NCBI GenBank assembly: GCA_021732845.1
Contig: JAKFUF010000022.1
Coordinates: forward strand, 62,001 to 126,000
Length of the DNA: 64,000 nt
Origin: Planctomycetaceae bacterium
Lineage (GTDB): Bacteria; Planctomycetota; Planctomycetia; Planctomycetales; Planctomycetaceae
Direction: 5' to 3'
The notes under the pieces were generated by a model. The model was not told where the DNA came from. It saw only the letters and a list, made by a program, of their open reading frames with translations, and searched no databases. Of the stretch, positions 1-8,927 are shown one piece after another. Position numbers and translations under genes: made by a program. Numbering within the stretch: the first letter of the stretch is position 1; each line of letters opens with the position of its first letter.

Positions 1-1452
1 CTTGCCGCCATCGAGAATCCGGTCTGGGCCGGGCTGATGGCCACCTATGTGCGCAAGCAGGGGTTGTCCGCCGAGATCATTGATGCCGAAGCCGAAGAGC
101 TGGACCATGACGAGGTCGCCCGCCGCGTGGTCGACCTCGATCCGGTCCTGTCGGTGGTGGTCGTCTACGGACATCAGCCGTCGGCCTCGACGCAGATCAT
201 GCCGGCTTCCAGCGCTTCCGTGTCGGCCATCAAGGCCGCCAAAAGCGACATGCCCGTGCTGATGGTCGGCGGCCATGTCGCCGCGCTCCCTGGCAAGACG
301 ATGGAAGACGAAGTCTGTGACTACGTCGGCTCCGGCGAAGGCCTGTTCACCATTGTGGAACTGGCCCGCGCGCTCAAGGCGTCGCCCAAGCGACCCGAAC
401 TCGAAAAGGTTCGCGGCCTGTGGTATCGCGACAACGGCAAGTTGAACTTCACCCCCAACGCGCCGCTGCTGCAAAACCTGGATGTGGAAATGCCCGGCAT
501 CGCCTGGGACCTGATCCCCACCGACAAGTACCGCGCCCACAACTGGCACACGTTCGGCAACCTCGAACGCCAGCCGTACGCCGCCATCTACACCACCCTG
601 GGCTGCCCCTACCATTGCAGTTTCTGCTGTATTCAAGCTCCGTTCAAGGACGGTGAAAAAGAACTGGGACTGAAGGAAACCACCAACAGCTACCGCTACT
701 GGAGCCCTGCCGCCGTCGGTGCCGAACTGGACATCCTGGCGAAGAAGGGCGTCCGCAACATCAAGTTCGCCGACGAAATGTTTGTGCTCAACCGCAAGCA
801 TGTGATGGGCATCGCCGACCTGATCATCGAACGGGGCTACGACTTCAACATCTGGGCCTACGCCCGCGTCGATACGGTCAAGGAAGGGATGCTGCCCAAG
901 CTGAAACAGGCCGGCTTCAACTGGCTGGCGTTTGGCATCGAAACCGCCAACGACCGCGTCCAGACCAACATCGAAAAGCGGTTCTCGACCGCCGAGATCT
1001 ACGACACGGTTCGCAAGGTGAAGGAACACGGGATCAACATCATCGGCAACTACATCTTCGGCCTGCCCGAAGACGACCATGCCAGCATGCAGGAAACACT
1101 GGACATGGCACTGGAACTCAATTGTGAGTTCGCCAACCTGTACTCGGCGATGGCCTACCCCGGCTCGCCGCTGTACACGATGGCCCTGGCCGAAGGCTGG
1201 CAGCTTCCCGCCGCCTGGTCCGGCTACTCGCAGCACTCCATCGACAGCACGCCGCTGCCCACGAAGTATCTGCCCGCCTCCGAAGTCCTCAAATTCCGCG
1301 ATGAAGCCTTCACCAAGTACTTCACCGCCCCGAGCTACCTCAAGCTCGTGCAGGACCAGTTCGGCAGCGAAACCATGGCCCACCTCCGCGACATGTGCAA
1401 ACACACGCTGACCCGGAATTTGTACAAGCAGGAATCGAAAGCGGCGGCATAA
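1..1452 (+). CDS. B12-binding radical SAM protein (5' end outside window)
   Basis: The reading frame is open from base 1 and the first ATG (37) is internal to a conserved-looking domain, so the true start probably lies upstream of the window. The N-terminal part resembles a cobalamin-binding Rossmann domain (VVVVYGHQPSAS, VLMVGGHVAALPG, VGSGEG). A radical SAM core follows, with a CX3CX2C cluster motif in TTLGCPYHCSFCC (about residue 190 from base 1), which would bind a 4Fe-4S cluster and SAM. Enzymes of this class do methylations or carbon-skeleton chemistry on lipids, cofactors or natural products; the substrate cannot be told here. The gene ends in a strong hairpin terminator, so it closes its transcript. 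The class is clear; the function is not. Confidence 0.88.
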   Translation, partial: LAAIENPVWAGLMATYVRKQGLSAEIIDAEAEELDHDEVARRVVDLDPVLSVVVVYGHQPSASTQIMPASSASVSAIKAAKSDMPVLMVGGHVAALPGKTMEDEVCDYVGSGEGLFTIVELARALKASPKRPELEKVRGLWYRDNGKLNFTPNAPLLQNLDVEMPGIAWDLIPTDKYRAHNWHTFGNLERQPYAAIYTTLGCPYHCSFCCIQAPFKDGEKELGLKETTNSYRYWSPAAVGAELDILAKKGVRNIKFADEMFVLNRKHVMGIADLIIERGYDFNIWAYARVDTVKEGMLPKLKQAGFNWLAFGIETANDRVQTNIEKRFSTAEIYDTVRKVKEHGINIIGNYIFGLPEDDHASMQETLDMALELNCEFANLYSAMAYPGSPLYTMALAEGWQLPAAWSGYSQHSIDSTPLPTKYLPASEVLKFRDEAFTKYFTAPSYLKLVQDQFGSETMAHLRDMCKHTLTRNLYKQESKAAA

Positions 1453-1470
1453 CCGCAAGCAAGGCGAACA

Positions 1471-1499
1471 AACGCGGAACGGTTGTTCCGCGTTTTTTT
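1471..1499 (+). terminator. Rho-independent terminator after the radical SAM gene
   Basis: Perfect 10-bp stem AACGCGGAAC/GTTCCGCGTT with loop GGTT, followed directly by a T run, 18 bases past the stop codon. Confidence 0.93.
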
Positions 1500-1600
1500 A
1501 TGCCGCGTGAACGTTCTCAGATAATCTCAAGATTTCAAAGTCTGTTGTGGACCAGAGTCAGCAAAATTGCGATCGACGGCCGACCATAACCAACGAGAAG

Positions 1601-1720
1601 AAGAACCACGAATTTACACGAATCAAACGAATGACACGAATAAAACAATAGATCTCATCACCAGCGATGAGGAGCCGGTTCTCTATTCGTGTAATTCGTA
1701 AAATTCGTGGTCAACTTTAC
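1601..1720. repeat. Family A palindromic intergenic repeat, copy 1
   Basis: The left arm starts AACCACGAAT and carries four ACGAAT units spaced 9-10 bp. The right arm is the inverted version (three ATTCGT units ending ATTCGTGG). About 45 unrelated bases separate the arms. Similar elements occur at 4813, 15677, 20161, 51110 (half) and 53880, always outside genes. The rest of the 1453-1874 gap shows only a short AAATTTGAAATT stretch near 1830, a motif that recurs at 43.4-43.8 kb. Confidence 0.9.
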
Positions 1721-1874
1721 TACCATTCGATCTAGGCACCGTATCGTTGGATCAACTAAACCGTCGATCCAGAGGCGTTTCTCGTCCGCTGATTCTCCAC
1801 GCGTTTGCCGCCATCTTGCACAGCGTACTGTGAAATTTGAAATTCCCTCCTCTCGTCCGCCTGGCCGCACCGCG

Positions 1875-2585
1875 ATGCCCGATTTCAGCCTGATCCTCCC
1901 CACCCGCGAACGTCCCGCGCTTGTCGAGCGGACACTCGATTCATTGTGTGCCACGGCGACGCGGCCGGAACAGGTGGAAGTGGTGCTGTATGCGGACGAC
2001 GATGACCTGGTTTCCCAGGCGATCGAGTATCCCGCACTCAAGCTCAGGAAACTGGTTGGTCCGCGGCAGCGGATGGGGCAGATCACCCGCGCCTGTTACC
2101 GGGCCTGCACGGGGCGGATCATCATGCTGGCGAACGATGACATTATCTTCCGCACTCCCGGCTGGGATCGGCAGGTGCTCGCGGCATTCGATGTCCATGC
2201 CGATGGCCTGGCCCTGGTGTGGGGCAACGACCTGCACAGCGGAGCCCCGGCGCATCCGTTTTTGTCCCGCGCGACGTGCGAAATGCTGGAAGAAGTCTGC
2301 CCCGCCGAGTATGACCGCGAATTTATCGACACGCACATCTACGACATCTTCCGCACGCTCCGCGAACTGGGCCACAACCGGATGCGGTACCTGCCCGAGG
2401 TGATCGTCGAACACTGCCATGTCTACGCCGGCAAGATGGTGGCCGACGCCACCTTTGTCAAAAAACACTATGCCCATGACGAGCGGGTCTACATGGCCTG
2501 GACCGACGAGCGCTCCATCATCGCCCGCGACATGGCCCGCTGCATCGAGACATCGGCCCGTGGCTTCGCCAATCGCGCAGCATGA
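1875..2585 (+). CDS. Glycosyltransferase, family 2-like (GT-A fold)
   Basis: A 236-residue protein beginning MPDFSLILPTRERP, the typical beta1 strand and nucleotide-sugar loop of GT-A glycosyltransferases. An acidic ADDDD stretch and a DxD-like NDD in IIMLANDDIIF (about residue 85) would bind the metal and UDP-sugar. The frame is open further upstream, but those codons lie in the palindromic repeat, so the ATG at 1875 is preferred. No partner glycan genes are adjacent, so acceptor and sugar are unknown. It could be a surface polysaccharide or glycolipid enzyme. The fold assignment is good; the specificity is not known. Confidence 0.75.
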   Translation: MPDFSLILPTRERPALVERTLDSLCATATRPEQVEVVLYADDDDLVSQAIEYPALKLRKLVGPRQRMGQITRACYRACTGRIIMLANDDIIFRTPGWDRQVLAAFDVHADGLALVWGNDLHSGAPAHPFLSRATCEMLEEVCPAEYDREFIDTHIYDIFRTLRELGHNRMRYLPEVIVEHCHVYAGKMVADATFVKKHYAHDERVYMAWTDERSIIARDMARCIETSARGFANRAA

Positions 2586-2635
2586 CTGAAGGCCGCATTG
2601 TACCCAGATTCACTGATCGCATTTTGACAATGACC

Positions 2636-2655
2636 CGCAGACTCTTCAGTCTGCG
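2636..2655. repeat. Short perfect hairpin CGCAGACT/AGTCTGCG
   Basis: 8-bp perfect inverted repeat with a 4-nt loop in the short gap after the glycosyltransferase. No T run follows, so it is not an obvious terminator. The AGTCTGC core also appears in the repeat-rich gap at 43.4-43.8 kb. Confidence 0.6.
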
Positions 2656-2888
2656 CAGGGGGCCTTGCAAACCCTTCAGCTTCTCCAATTTCGAGACAAA
2701 TCCCCTCTTTCCTCGATTCCACCCCACCGCTAGAATCCCCCACGGTGTGCGGATCCCCAAGTCACACATCTCCTTTGGAACGCGTCGATCTGTTCGATGG
2801 GGTTCACTTCATGGGCCGAACGTGTCCAAGGATGGCGAAAATTAACTTCGGCATTGATGTCGGTTCGAAGAAGGAGTTTTTGATCGTG

Positions 2889-4652
2889 ATGCGCGCTGCA
2901 TTCCTCTCCAGACTGGCTGCCGGACTCTTGGCAGTGACGGCCCTGCTTAACGTGGCTCAGGCCCAGCCCGCCAAACCGGCGGCCGGCGAACCGGCACCCA
3001 CACTGACGATTGTACTCAAGAGTGAAAACGAGCTGCTCGAAGACCTGAAATTCATTCTGACGGATCTGGGCGGCGCCCCCAGCGAGTACAAGACACTCGA
3101 GGACACCGTCCAGGCCATCATGCTGGGCATCGACCCGGCGGGCACGCTGGTGCGGCGCTCCTATCAGGTCGACAAGGACTTCATCGACACCTATTCCGTC
3201 AAAGTGGACACGGCCGCCAAGCTGAAGGACATGCTGGCCAATTTCAACGACCTCAGCATCACCACCCGGCCCGACCGCGAAACAACCCCCGCTCCGGCAA
3301 ACACCTACAAACTGACCGGCATCGAACACGGCACGCTGCGGCATGACACGACGGCCAAAATGGTGTTCTTCGCCCTGCTGGGCGACCAGCCACCGACGCG
3401 CGCCCGGGCGGCCGCGGCCCGGAAACTGATCCTCGGCATGAAGCCCGCGGATGGGACCAAGCTGCTCGCCGGCAACGATTTCGTAGCCATTCTCGAGCAT
3501 GATGCCACCAACGCGGCGGCCCGCAAGGAGGCGTTCGAACTTCTGTCCAAAGAGGCGATCCCCAAGGCACGCATCACCCCCAAGGGACAGAAGGAGCCCA
3601 AGGAAACCGAGGCCCAGTTCAACCTGCGAAAAGCCGTTACCGAACAGCAGATCGCAGAAGGCGAACGGTTCTACCTCGAATCCGAGCGGATCTTCGTCGG
3701 GTGGAAACTCGACGCCGCCGCGAAGACCGGAATCATGAACCTCGACCTTGTGGCTCTCCCCAGCACGACTCCTGGATCGCTGGCCGAGAGTGTCGAACTC
3801 ATCGGCAAGACGCCCGATCATTTCGCTGGCGTGACAAAAGAGGGCGCACTTTCTTGGTGGACTGTCAATTTCCCCATCGACGAACTGCGGAAGAAGCACG
3901 TCAAGGAGATCGCCAAATACTGGATTCCGGTCGTCAACGAACAGATCGACAAGGGTTCGGCTCATTCTGATGCAGACAAGCAACTGGACAAGGATCTGGT
4001 CAAACTGCTGTCCGACATCGTCGCCAGTGGCGTCGATTTGGGCGTCACCAACAGCTTCGCCCGCGTGTTCCCGTCGGCCGGTGGTGGCTACACCACGGTC
4101 GCTGGCGTTCGCGTGCCCGATGGCGGCGTGATCCTGCCCGCGTTGGAGAAACTCAAGGCTCACACCAACATTGATGTGGAGCTGAACGTCGAGAAGATCG
4201 ACGACCTCTCCCTGCACAAAGTGATCATCAAGGGCAAGGCTCCGGCGCAGCTCGCTGACCTGCTGGGCACCGGAGGCATCGTGTTTGTCGCCACCAGCAA
4301 AGACACTGCCTGGGCGGCGATGGGCACCGACGCCGAGAAAGTGCTGAAGCAGGCGATTGCCGACGTGAAGAAGACCGGACCCAAGCCCGGCCCTGGTGTC
4401 GAGGCCCATACGTCGATGGCTCACTGGATCGAAGTTCTGGACCGCGCGATCGACCCCAAAACCGAGAAGAAAGAAGACACCGAAGGCCGCAAAGCCGCCC
4501 TGGCCGAACTGAAGAAGGGCAAAGACACCATGGACTTCAAACTCGACCGCGACGGGAAAACGGTCAAGCTGCACATCAAGTTTGATGAGGGCCTGCTCCG
4601 CGCCGCCGGCAAAGTCATGGCCCGCGTCGTGAAGGAAAAATTCGCTGAATAA
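2889..4652 (+). CDS. Secreted planctomycete protein of unknown function
   Basis: A 587-residue protein. The start at 2889 is supported by AAGGAG about 12 bases upstream and by a clear signal peptide (MRAAFLSRLAAGLLAVTALL, then AQAQ before the cut). The mature part is alanine- and lysine-rich with no catalytic motif I recognise. It has long helical stretches and two similar passages mentioning chosen-length helices around LEDLKFILTDLG and LTGIEHGTL. It looks like one of the large exported proteins common in planctomycetes. It is monocistronic, with a hairpin terminator right after the stop. No function is proposed. Confidence 0.82.
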   Translation: MRAAFLSRLAAGLLAVTALLNVAQAQPAKPAAGEPAPTLTIVLKSENELLEDLKFILTDLGGAPSEYKTLEDTVQAIMLGIDPAGTLVRRSYQVDKDFIDTYSVKVDTAAKLKDMLANFNDLSITTRPDRETTPAPANTYKLTGIEHGTLRHDTTAKMVFFALLGDQPPTRARAAAARKLILGMKPADGTKLLAGNDFVAILEHDATNAAARKEAFELLSKEAIPKARITPKGQKEPKETEAQFNLRKAVTEQQIAEGERFYLESERIFVGWKLDAAAKTGIMNLDLVALPSTTPGSLAESVELIGKTPDHFAGVTKEGALSWWTVNFPIDELRKKHVKEIAKYWIPVVNEQIDKGSAHSDADKQLDKDLVKLLSDIVASGVDLGVTNSFARVFPSAGGGYTTVAGVRVPDGGVILPALEKLKAHTNIDVELNVEKIDDLSLHKVIIKGKAPAQLADLLGTGGIVFVATSKDTAWAAMGTDAEKVLKQAIADVKKTGPKPGPGVEAHTSMAHWIEVLDRAIDPKTEKKEDTEGRKAALAELKKGKDTMDFKLDRDGKTVKLHIKFDEGLLRAAGKVMARVVKEKFAE

Positions 4653-4679
4653 GGCTGTCGCCAGACGATGACGACAAGG

Positions 4680-4710
4680 AATGGCCCGTGCCCACGGGCC
4701 ATTCTCTTTT
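4680..4710 (+). terminator. Rho-independent terminator after the secreted protein gene
   Basis: Perfect 11-bp stem AATGGCCCGTG/CACGGGCCATT with a 2-nt loop, followed by CTCTTTT, 27 bases past the stop. Confidence 0.92.
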
Positions 4711-4812
4711 GGCCAGACGCGTGAGGATGCACGCCCCATTATTAGGACCGGACAAAGAATAAAGCACGCTTCAAGATGCTGACCGAACGCCGGTCTTAGG
4801 CAACGAGAAGGG

Positions 4813-4925
4813 GGAACCACGAATTTTCACGAATAAGACGAATGTCACGAATAACAACGCGCAGGATTCCATCACCCGCGAAGCCATGCCGGTTGATCAT
4901 TCGTGAAATTCGTGGTTAATTTACG
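4813..4925. repeat. Family A palindromic intergenic repeat, copy 2
   Basis: AACCACGAAT left arm with four ACGAAT units at 10-9-9 bp spacing, about 50 bp of spacer, and a right arm ending ATTCGTGGTT. Same design and orientation-symmetric ends as the copy at 1601. Confidence 0.9.
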
Positions 4926-5085
4926 ACCGTACGATTCCCGCTCCGTTTCGCCAGGCCTGTCGACTTCACCACCAACTTCATTCGTCCTTGATGGCGTTCG
5001 CTGCTGGAGAGGGAGACAAATGTCACAGTTATTTTCGCTGCGATCCTTAAGGGATCGTGGCATGCCTGCGGCCGCTCGCTAACTT

Positions 5086-5145
5086 GTCACCCGACGCGCC
5101 AGCGAGGCCGGGAAATCAAACGCCCTCGCTGACGCAGCGGGTGAC
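5086..5145. repeat. Imperfect inverted repeat (GTCACCCG...GCGAGG family)
   Basis: The 22-nt arm at 5086-5107 (GTCACCCGACGCGCCAGCGAGG, with arms read in two parts) pairs with 5124-5145 with three mismatches. It lies upstream of the sulfatase. Short CCTCGCTGACGC-type repeats are common in planctomycete genomes as far as I recall. The small hairpin CGATCC/GGATCG near 5041 is separate. Confidence 0.7.
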
Positions 5146-5202
5146 TCTCTATAACTGGGACACGCCGTGGCCATCACGAACCGCCCCTTGAGGATCGCCC
5201 AC

Positions 5203-6753
5203 ATGACTTCTTTGAACCAGACATCCGTGCCCCGTCACAAGTTCGCCATTTCCGCGGTGGCCTTGATTCTGCTTTGCGGTCAGTTGCTGGCGGCTGAACC
5301 AGTGGTCGAACCGACGGCCGCGGCCAAGCCCGCCGCACGGCTGAACGTGGTGTTCATTCTCGCGGATGATCTGGGTTGGGGAGAGACGGGCTGCTACGGC
5401 CAGAAGAAGATCCCGACCCCCAACATCGACCGGCTGGCGTCGCAGGGGATGCGGTTCACGCAGCACTATTCGGGCGCTCCCGTGTGTGCCCCCTCCCGTT
5501 GCGTGCTGATGACCGGCCGGCACCTGGGACATGCCGAGATCCGGGGCAACCGCCCGGCCAAATTGGACTTCCCGCAGTTCGAGGAGGGGCAGTATCCCCT
5601 GTCCGAGCGGGCGCTGACCGTCGCCCAGGTCTTCCAAAAAGCGGGCTACGCCACGGGCGCCATGGGAAAGTGGGGGCTGGGACCGGTCGGCAGCACCGGC
5701 GAACCGAACCGCAAGGGCTTTGACCTGTTCTTCGGCTACAACTGCCAATCGGTGGCTCACAGTTACTACCCGCCGCACCTCTGGCGGAATACCGACAAGG
5801 TCACCATCAACGCCACGCCGATTCCCGGCCATCTGCCGCCCGTGAACGCCGCCACCAGGCTGGACGACACGATCGGCGAAACCCATGCCCCCAGCCTGAT
5901 GATCGCCGAGGCAGAACGCTTCATCGACGCCCACAAATCCAAACCGTTCTTCCTGTACCTGCCGTTCATCGAACCGCATGTCGCCATGCATCCGCCCCGC
6001 GCCTCCGTGGAGAAGTTTCCGGCGGAATGGGACACCGAACCGTACCTGGGCGACAGTGGCTACCTCCCCCATCCGCGGCCGCACGCGGCCTACGCCGCGA
6101 TGGTTTCCGATCTCGACGGCTACGTGGGACGGGTGCTGGCCGCGCTGGACACCGCGCGGCTCGCCGACCAGACGCTGGTCGTCTTCAGCAGTGACAATGG
6201 CACGACACACGCCGGCCCCCAAGGCAAGCGGTTCGATGTCGGTGGCTCAGACGCGGAGTTCTTCAACAGCACCGCCGGCCTGCGTGGCCGCAAAGGCAGC
6301 GTCTACGAGGGCGGCATCCGCGTGCCGATGATCGTCCGCCTGCCGGGGAAAATCCAAGCCGGCACGGTCAACGACTCCCCGGGTTACTTCGCCGACTGGT
6401 TCCCCACGCTGTGCGAAGCCACGGGTTTGATGGCACCAGAGGGTTTGGATGGCGAAAGCCTCTGGCCGGCAATGACGGGCGGGACGCTGCGCGCACACCA
6501 GAAGCCGATGGTCTGGGTCTTTCCGGAATATGGTGGCCAGCTCGCTGTGCGGATCGGGGATTTCAAGGCTGTTCGACAAGGCTTGAAGACGAAGTCTCCC
6601 CAGCCTTGGGAGATCTACAACCTCGCCGATGACCATGGTGAAACCAACAATCTGGCGGCAACACGCAAGGACCTGGTCGCGCAGGCTGGGACCATTCTCA
6701 AGCGAGAATCTGCCGAAAACGCGGTGTTTCCACTGGCGCTGCCCAAGAAATAG
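5203..6753 (+). CDS. Type I sulfatase (arylsulfatase-like), secreted
   Basis: A 516-residue alkaline-phosphatase-superfamily sulfatase. The motif CAPSR (in GAPVCAPSRCVLMTGRH) is the Cys-type signature whose Cys is converted to formylglycine. The first metal site is in ILADDLGWGETG, and the later DNGTT supplies more metal ligands. The ATG at 5203 follows an AGGA box and starts a hydrophobic leader (FAISAVALILLCGQLLAAE), so export is likely; a GTG at 5167 is a less likely start. It removes sulfate esters, plausibly from algal polysaccharides, but the substrate class is not shown. Maturation needs an FGE-type enzyme; the FGE-like protein at 29257 appears not to be a catalytic one. Confidence 0.95.
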   Translation: MTSLNQTSVPRHKFAISAVALILLCGQLLAAEPVVEPTAAAKPAARLNVVFILADDLGWGETGCYGQKKIPTPNIDRLASQGMRFTQHYSGAPVCAPSRCVLMTGRHLGHAEIRGNRPAKLDFPQFEEGQYPLSERALTVAQVFQKAGYATGAMGKWGLGPVGSTGEPNRKGFDLFFGYNCQSVAHSYYPPHLWRNTDKVTINATPIPGHLPPVNAATRLDDTIGETHAPSLMIAEAERFIDAHKSKPFFLYLPFIEPHVAMHPPRASVEKFPAEWDTEPYLGDSGYLPHPRPHAAYAAMVSDLDGYVGRVLAALDTARLADQTLVVFSSDNGTTHAGPQGKRFDVGGSDAEFFNSTAGLRGRKGSVYEGGIRVPMIVRLPGKIQAGTVNDSPGYFADWFPTLCEATGLMAPEGLDGESLWPAMTGGTLRAHQKPMVWVFPEYGGQLAVRIGDFKAVRQGLKTKSPQPWEIYNLADDHGETNNLAATRKDLVAQAGTILKRESAENAVFPLALPKK

Positions 6754-7014
6754 GGTCGCCGCAGAATCCTAGTTCCGCAAATCTCAAATCTCAAACAATC
6801 GATCTTGGAGCGATTGAGTTGAAAATTTGCCAAATCGACGGGCGAAGGCTCGGTCCACCAACGCATTCCGGCTGATTTGTCGCAAATTGGCCAGCCCTGA
6901 TCTGGACTGCCAGTTTTGAAGATGGCTGGTTGGGTGGCTCGCGGCTCGGCAAGAGCCTCTTCCTCCCGATCGCCAAATGAAAGCGAACTCTTTCCAGGGC
7001 CGCGGTCGCCTGCC

Positions 7015-8490
7015 TCACCAGGGAACAACCTCGTAGTTCCGCCACAAGACTCCGCATTCGGGCTCGGCAGGGTTCAGGACGCCGTCCCACACCGGGGCGA
7101 GGATCCGCGCGGCGCCGTCCACGGCATCCAGAGGAAGCCAGTCGCCCATCAGGTCGCGGTCCTGCTCGGCGATGGGGAACGGACGCTGGTCGCTGACCCA
7201 GCCAGGATCGACACTGTTCGCATAGATTCCCTCCCGGCGCAGCCCGGAAGCAATGGTCTTGGTCAGCATGTTGAGCGCCGCCTTGGCCATGTTCGTATGC
7301 GGGTGGCGCGCGGCATTCGCTTCGGAAAACCGCCCTTCCTTGGCGGCCACGTTGATGATGAACCGGCGGGGAAATGGCGACAAGCGGAAGGCCGGCAGCA
7401 GTGCTTGAATCAACAGGAAGGGGGCCAGGGCATTGACCGCATGCACTTCCAACAGCTCCATCCCGTGAATCTGCTCCAGCGTCTGACTCCAACTGTTCTC
7501 CTCGCGCAGATCCAGTGGCTCACCCTCCGCATCCCAAGCCACGGGGAGGAATGACATGGCCGGCGCGAGGTCCTGCTCGAACAAGGGCACCTGCGTCAAC
7601 CGCGCTGATGTGGCGACCTCTCCGCCGATGAGTACCGGCAAACGCTCAACGATTGCGGTGGATTGGCTCGTCAACGCGGACATGCAGCGGTGTGGGTCGT
7701 GAGGCGCGAGACAGGCTCGGGCAGTCCCGGTGAGGTTCTGCAACCGGTGTTGCTCCTGGTCGACCAACAGGGCGTAATGGGTCCGCGGGCGGCGAATGGT
7801 TTGAGCCGCGTTGTTGATCAGCAGATCCAGCGGGCCAGGGCGCTGCAGTTCCGCGGCCAAACTCTGCACGGCGGAGAGATGCCGCAGATCCACGCCATGC
7901 AGCGTCAACCGGTGGCTCCAGGCTTCAAAGTCTGGTTCTTCGGCATAGCGGGTCGCGGCCAGGGCCGGGAAGCGGGTCACACCCTCGACCGTGGCTCCGC
8001 CGCGCAGCAGTTTCAAAGCCGTCTGGTAGCCAATGCGAACCCGCGCTCCGGTCACCAGAGCCCGGCGACCGGTCAGATCGGCAGAGCGCGTGCGACGGGC
8101 CAGGTTCTCGTCGCCGCAGCTTTGACACATCCGTGGATACTCGGGATGGGGTTGAGCCACGAGGGTTCGGCAGACGTAGCAGCGCAGCGGGATGACGGGC
8201 GTTGGCTGTGGGCGTGGCAGATTGGCGGGTGTCGTTGGAGTGTCACCCGGCACGGGAGAATGAGCCACGCCCTGGCCGCGGCGCTGACGGACGGCACCCT
8301 TGATCGCTTCGATCAGGCGGTTGGCCGCTGCCCGCACACTGGCCAGCGCGGGAAAATCCGCCGCCTGCTTGTCGAGGAACGTTTCAGGGTTCTCGGACAA
8401 TCGGGACAGAAGCTGGGTCAGGCCTGCGAGATCGGTTGTTTCGCCCGGTTCCCGCTCAGCGGCGGGGTCTTGGTCCGTGTCGTCGTACAT
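7015..8490 (-). CDS. Zinc-ribbon/SDR-family oxidoreductase fusion
   Basis: A 491-residue protein preceded by a GAGGTGG box. Residues about 1-95 are polar and predicted helical. A CX2C...CX2C knuckle follows (CYVC, then CQSC), then a short-chain dehydrogenase domain from about residue 140. The cofactor loop is ALVTGARVRIG and the NNAAQ motif is present. At the usual YxxxK position the sequence reads TNMAK, so the Lys is kept but the catalytic Tyr is replaced by Thr. Either the enzyme uses another acid or it is a divergent reductase. It stands alone on its strand. SDR fold sure; reaction unknown. Confidence 0.85.
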   Translation of the reverse strand: MYDDTDQDPAAEREPGETTDLAGLTQLLSRLSENPETFLDKQAADFPALASVRAAANRLIEAIKGAVRQRRGQGVAHSPVPGDTPTTPANLPRPQPTPVIPLRCYVCRTLVAQPHPEYPRMCQSCGDENLARRTRSADLTGRRALVTGARVRIGYQTALKLLRGGATVEGVTRFPALAATRYAEEPDFEAWSHRLTLHGVDLRHLSAVQSLAAELQRPGPLDLLINNAAQTIRRPRTHYALLVDQEQHRLQNLTGTARACLAPHDPHRCMSALTSQSTAIVERLPVLIGGEVATSARLTQVPLFEQDLAPAMSFLPVAWDAEGEPLDLREENSWSQTLEQIHGMELLEVHAVNALAPFLLIQALLPAFRLSPFPRRFIINVAAKEGRFSEANAARHPHTNMAKAALNMLTKTIASGLRREGIYANSVDPGWVSDQRPFPIAEQDRDLMGDWLPLDAVDGAARILAPVWDGVLNPAEPECGVLWRNYEVVPW

Positions 8491-8733
8491 GCCACCTCAT
8501 CCGACAGGGTCGTACTCAGGACCGTGAAATCAATAAAGGCGACATTCCGCCGCCCTGCACCGCGGGGCGGACCACGGCCGCCACCGCAGCGAGTTCACCT
8601 CGTGGTGAACAGGCCTGGTGCACTACGCGGCATGCCGCAGTTCGACGTCTTGCAGAGGCCCGAATCCACGGAGGCCAAACGCGGTGGGGAATGTGAGACA
8701 GAAGTTCCACCTTGAGTGTTGGCAAAACGGGCG

Positions 8734-8806
8734 GCAACTGACACGAATCGAACGTGCATCTTCGTATTTGGAGTACGACGTCCTACCCGTTGGACGACAG
8801 TTGCCA
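8734..8806 (-). tRNA. tRNA gene A1, anticodon CCA (Trp-type codon reading)
   Basis: 73 nt on the minus strand fold as a canonical cloverleaf: acceptor GCAACUG/CAGUUGC, U8, D-stem GUCC/GGAC with A14, GG and A21 in the loop, anticodon stem UCGUA/UACGA with loop CUCCAAA (U33, anticodon CCA), 4-nt variable region, T-stem GCACG/CGUGU with loop UUCGAUU. An extra G at -1 faces C73, as in bacterial tRNA-His. CCA is not encoded. It is identical to the gene at 9718-9790 except for the three anticodon bases. Functional charging is uncertain. Confidence 0.75.
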
Positions 8807-8811
8807 AAATG

Positions 8812-8884
8812 AGAACCGACAGGAATCGAACCTGGATCTCTGACCTTTGGGGGTAGCGGCCTACCAGTTGGCCGACGGTCCGCG
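8812..8884 (-). tRNA. tRNA-like gene B1, degenerate anticodon arm
   Basis: Starts 5 nt upstream of A1 in transcription order. The T-arm (CCAGG, loop UUCGAUU, CCUGU), D-arm (GGCC/GGCC with AACUGGUA) and most of the acceptor (GGACCG/CGGUUC) are good. The first acceptor pair is mismatched (C-U), and the anticodon arm CUACC...GUCAG has two mispairs and no U33. G-1 and C73 are again present. Probably a decaying or non-decoding tRNA; amino-acid identity cannot be assigned. Confidence 0.6.
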
Positions 8885-8927
8885 TTCAACTTCACCCTCC
8901 GTCTGTGGGACAGAGAGTGAAGGGAGG

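Larger units (their letters stand above)
8724..8897. repeat. Direct repeat cassette 1 (two tandem tRNA-like genes)
   Basis: About 174 bp, highly similar to 9708-9879. It holds a tRNA-like pair on the minus strand and shared flanks (CAAAAC.GGCGGCAACTG on the left, TTCAACTTCACC on the right). The copies bracket the TIGR02996 gene. The remaining gap at 8491-8723 shows nothing I recognise. Confidence 0.92.

Noticed and set aside
1601-1720. Family A repeats as a CRISPR array
   Set aside because: Units are only 9-10 bp with 3-4 bp between them and are arranged as facing arms; no spacers of CRISPR length and no cas genes.
1707-1874. N-terminal extension of the glycosyltransferase
   Set aside because: The extension overlaps a family A repeat and lacks conservation-like sequence; the GT-A fold starts at 1875.
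2730-4820. Long minus-strand frame antisense to the secreted-protein gene
   Set aside because: The plus-strand gene has a ribosome site, a signal peptide and a terminator; the antisense translation is Gly/Arg/Phe/Leu-rich and looks like a product of high-GC codon use.
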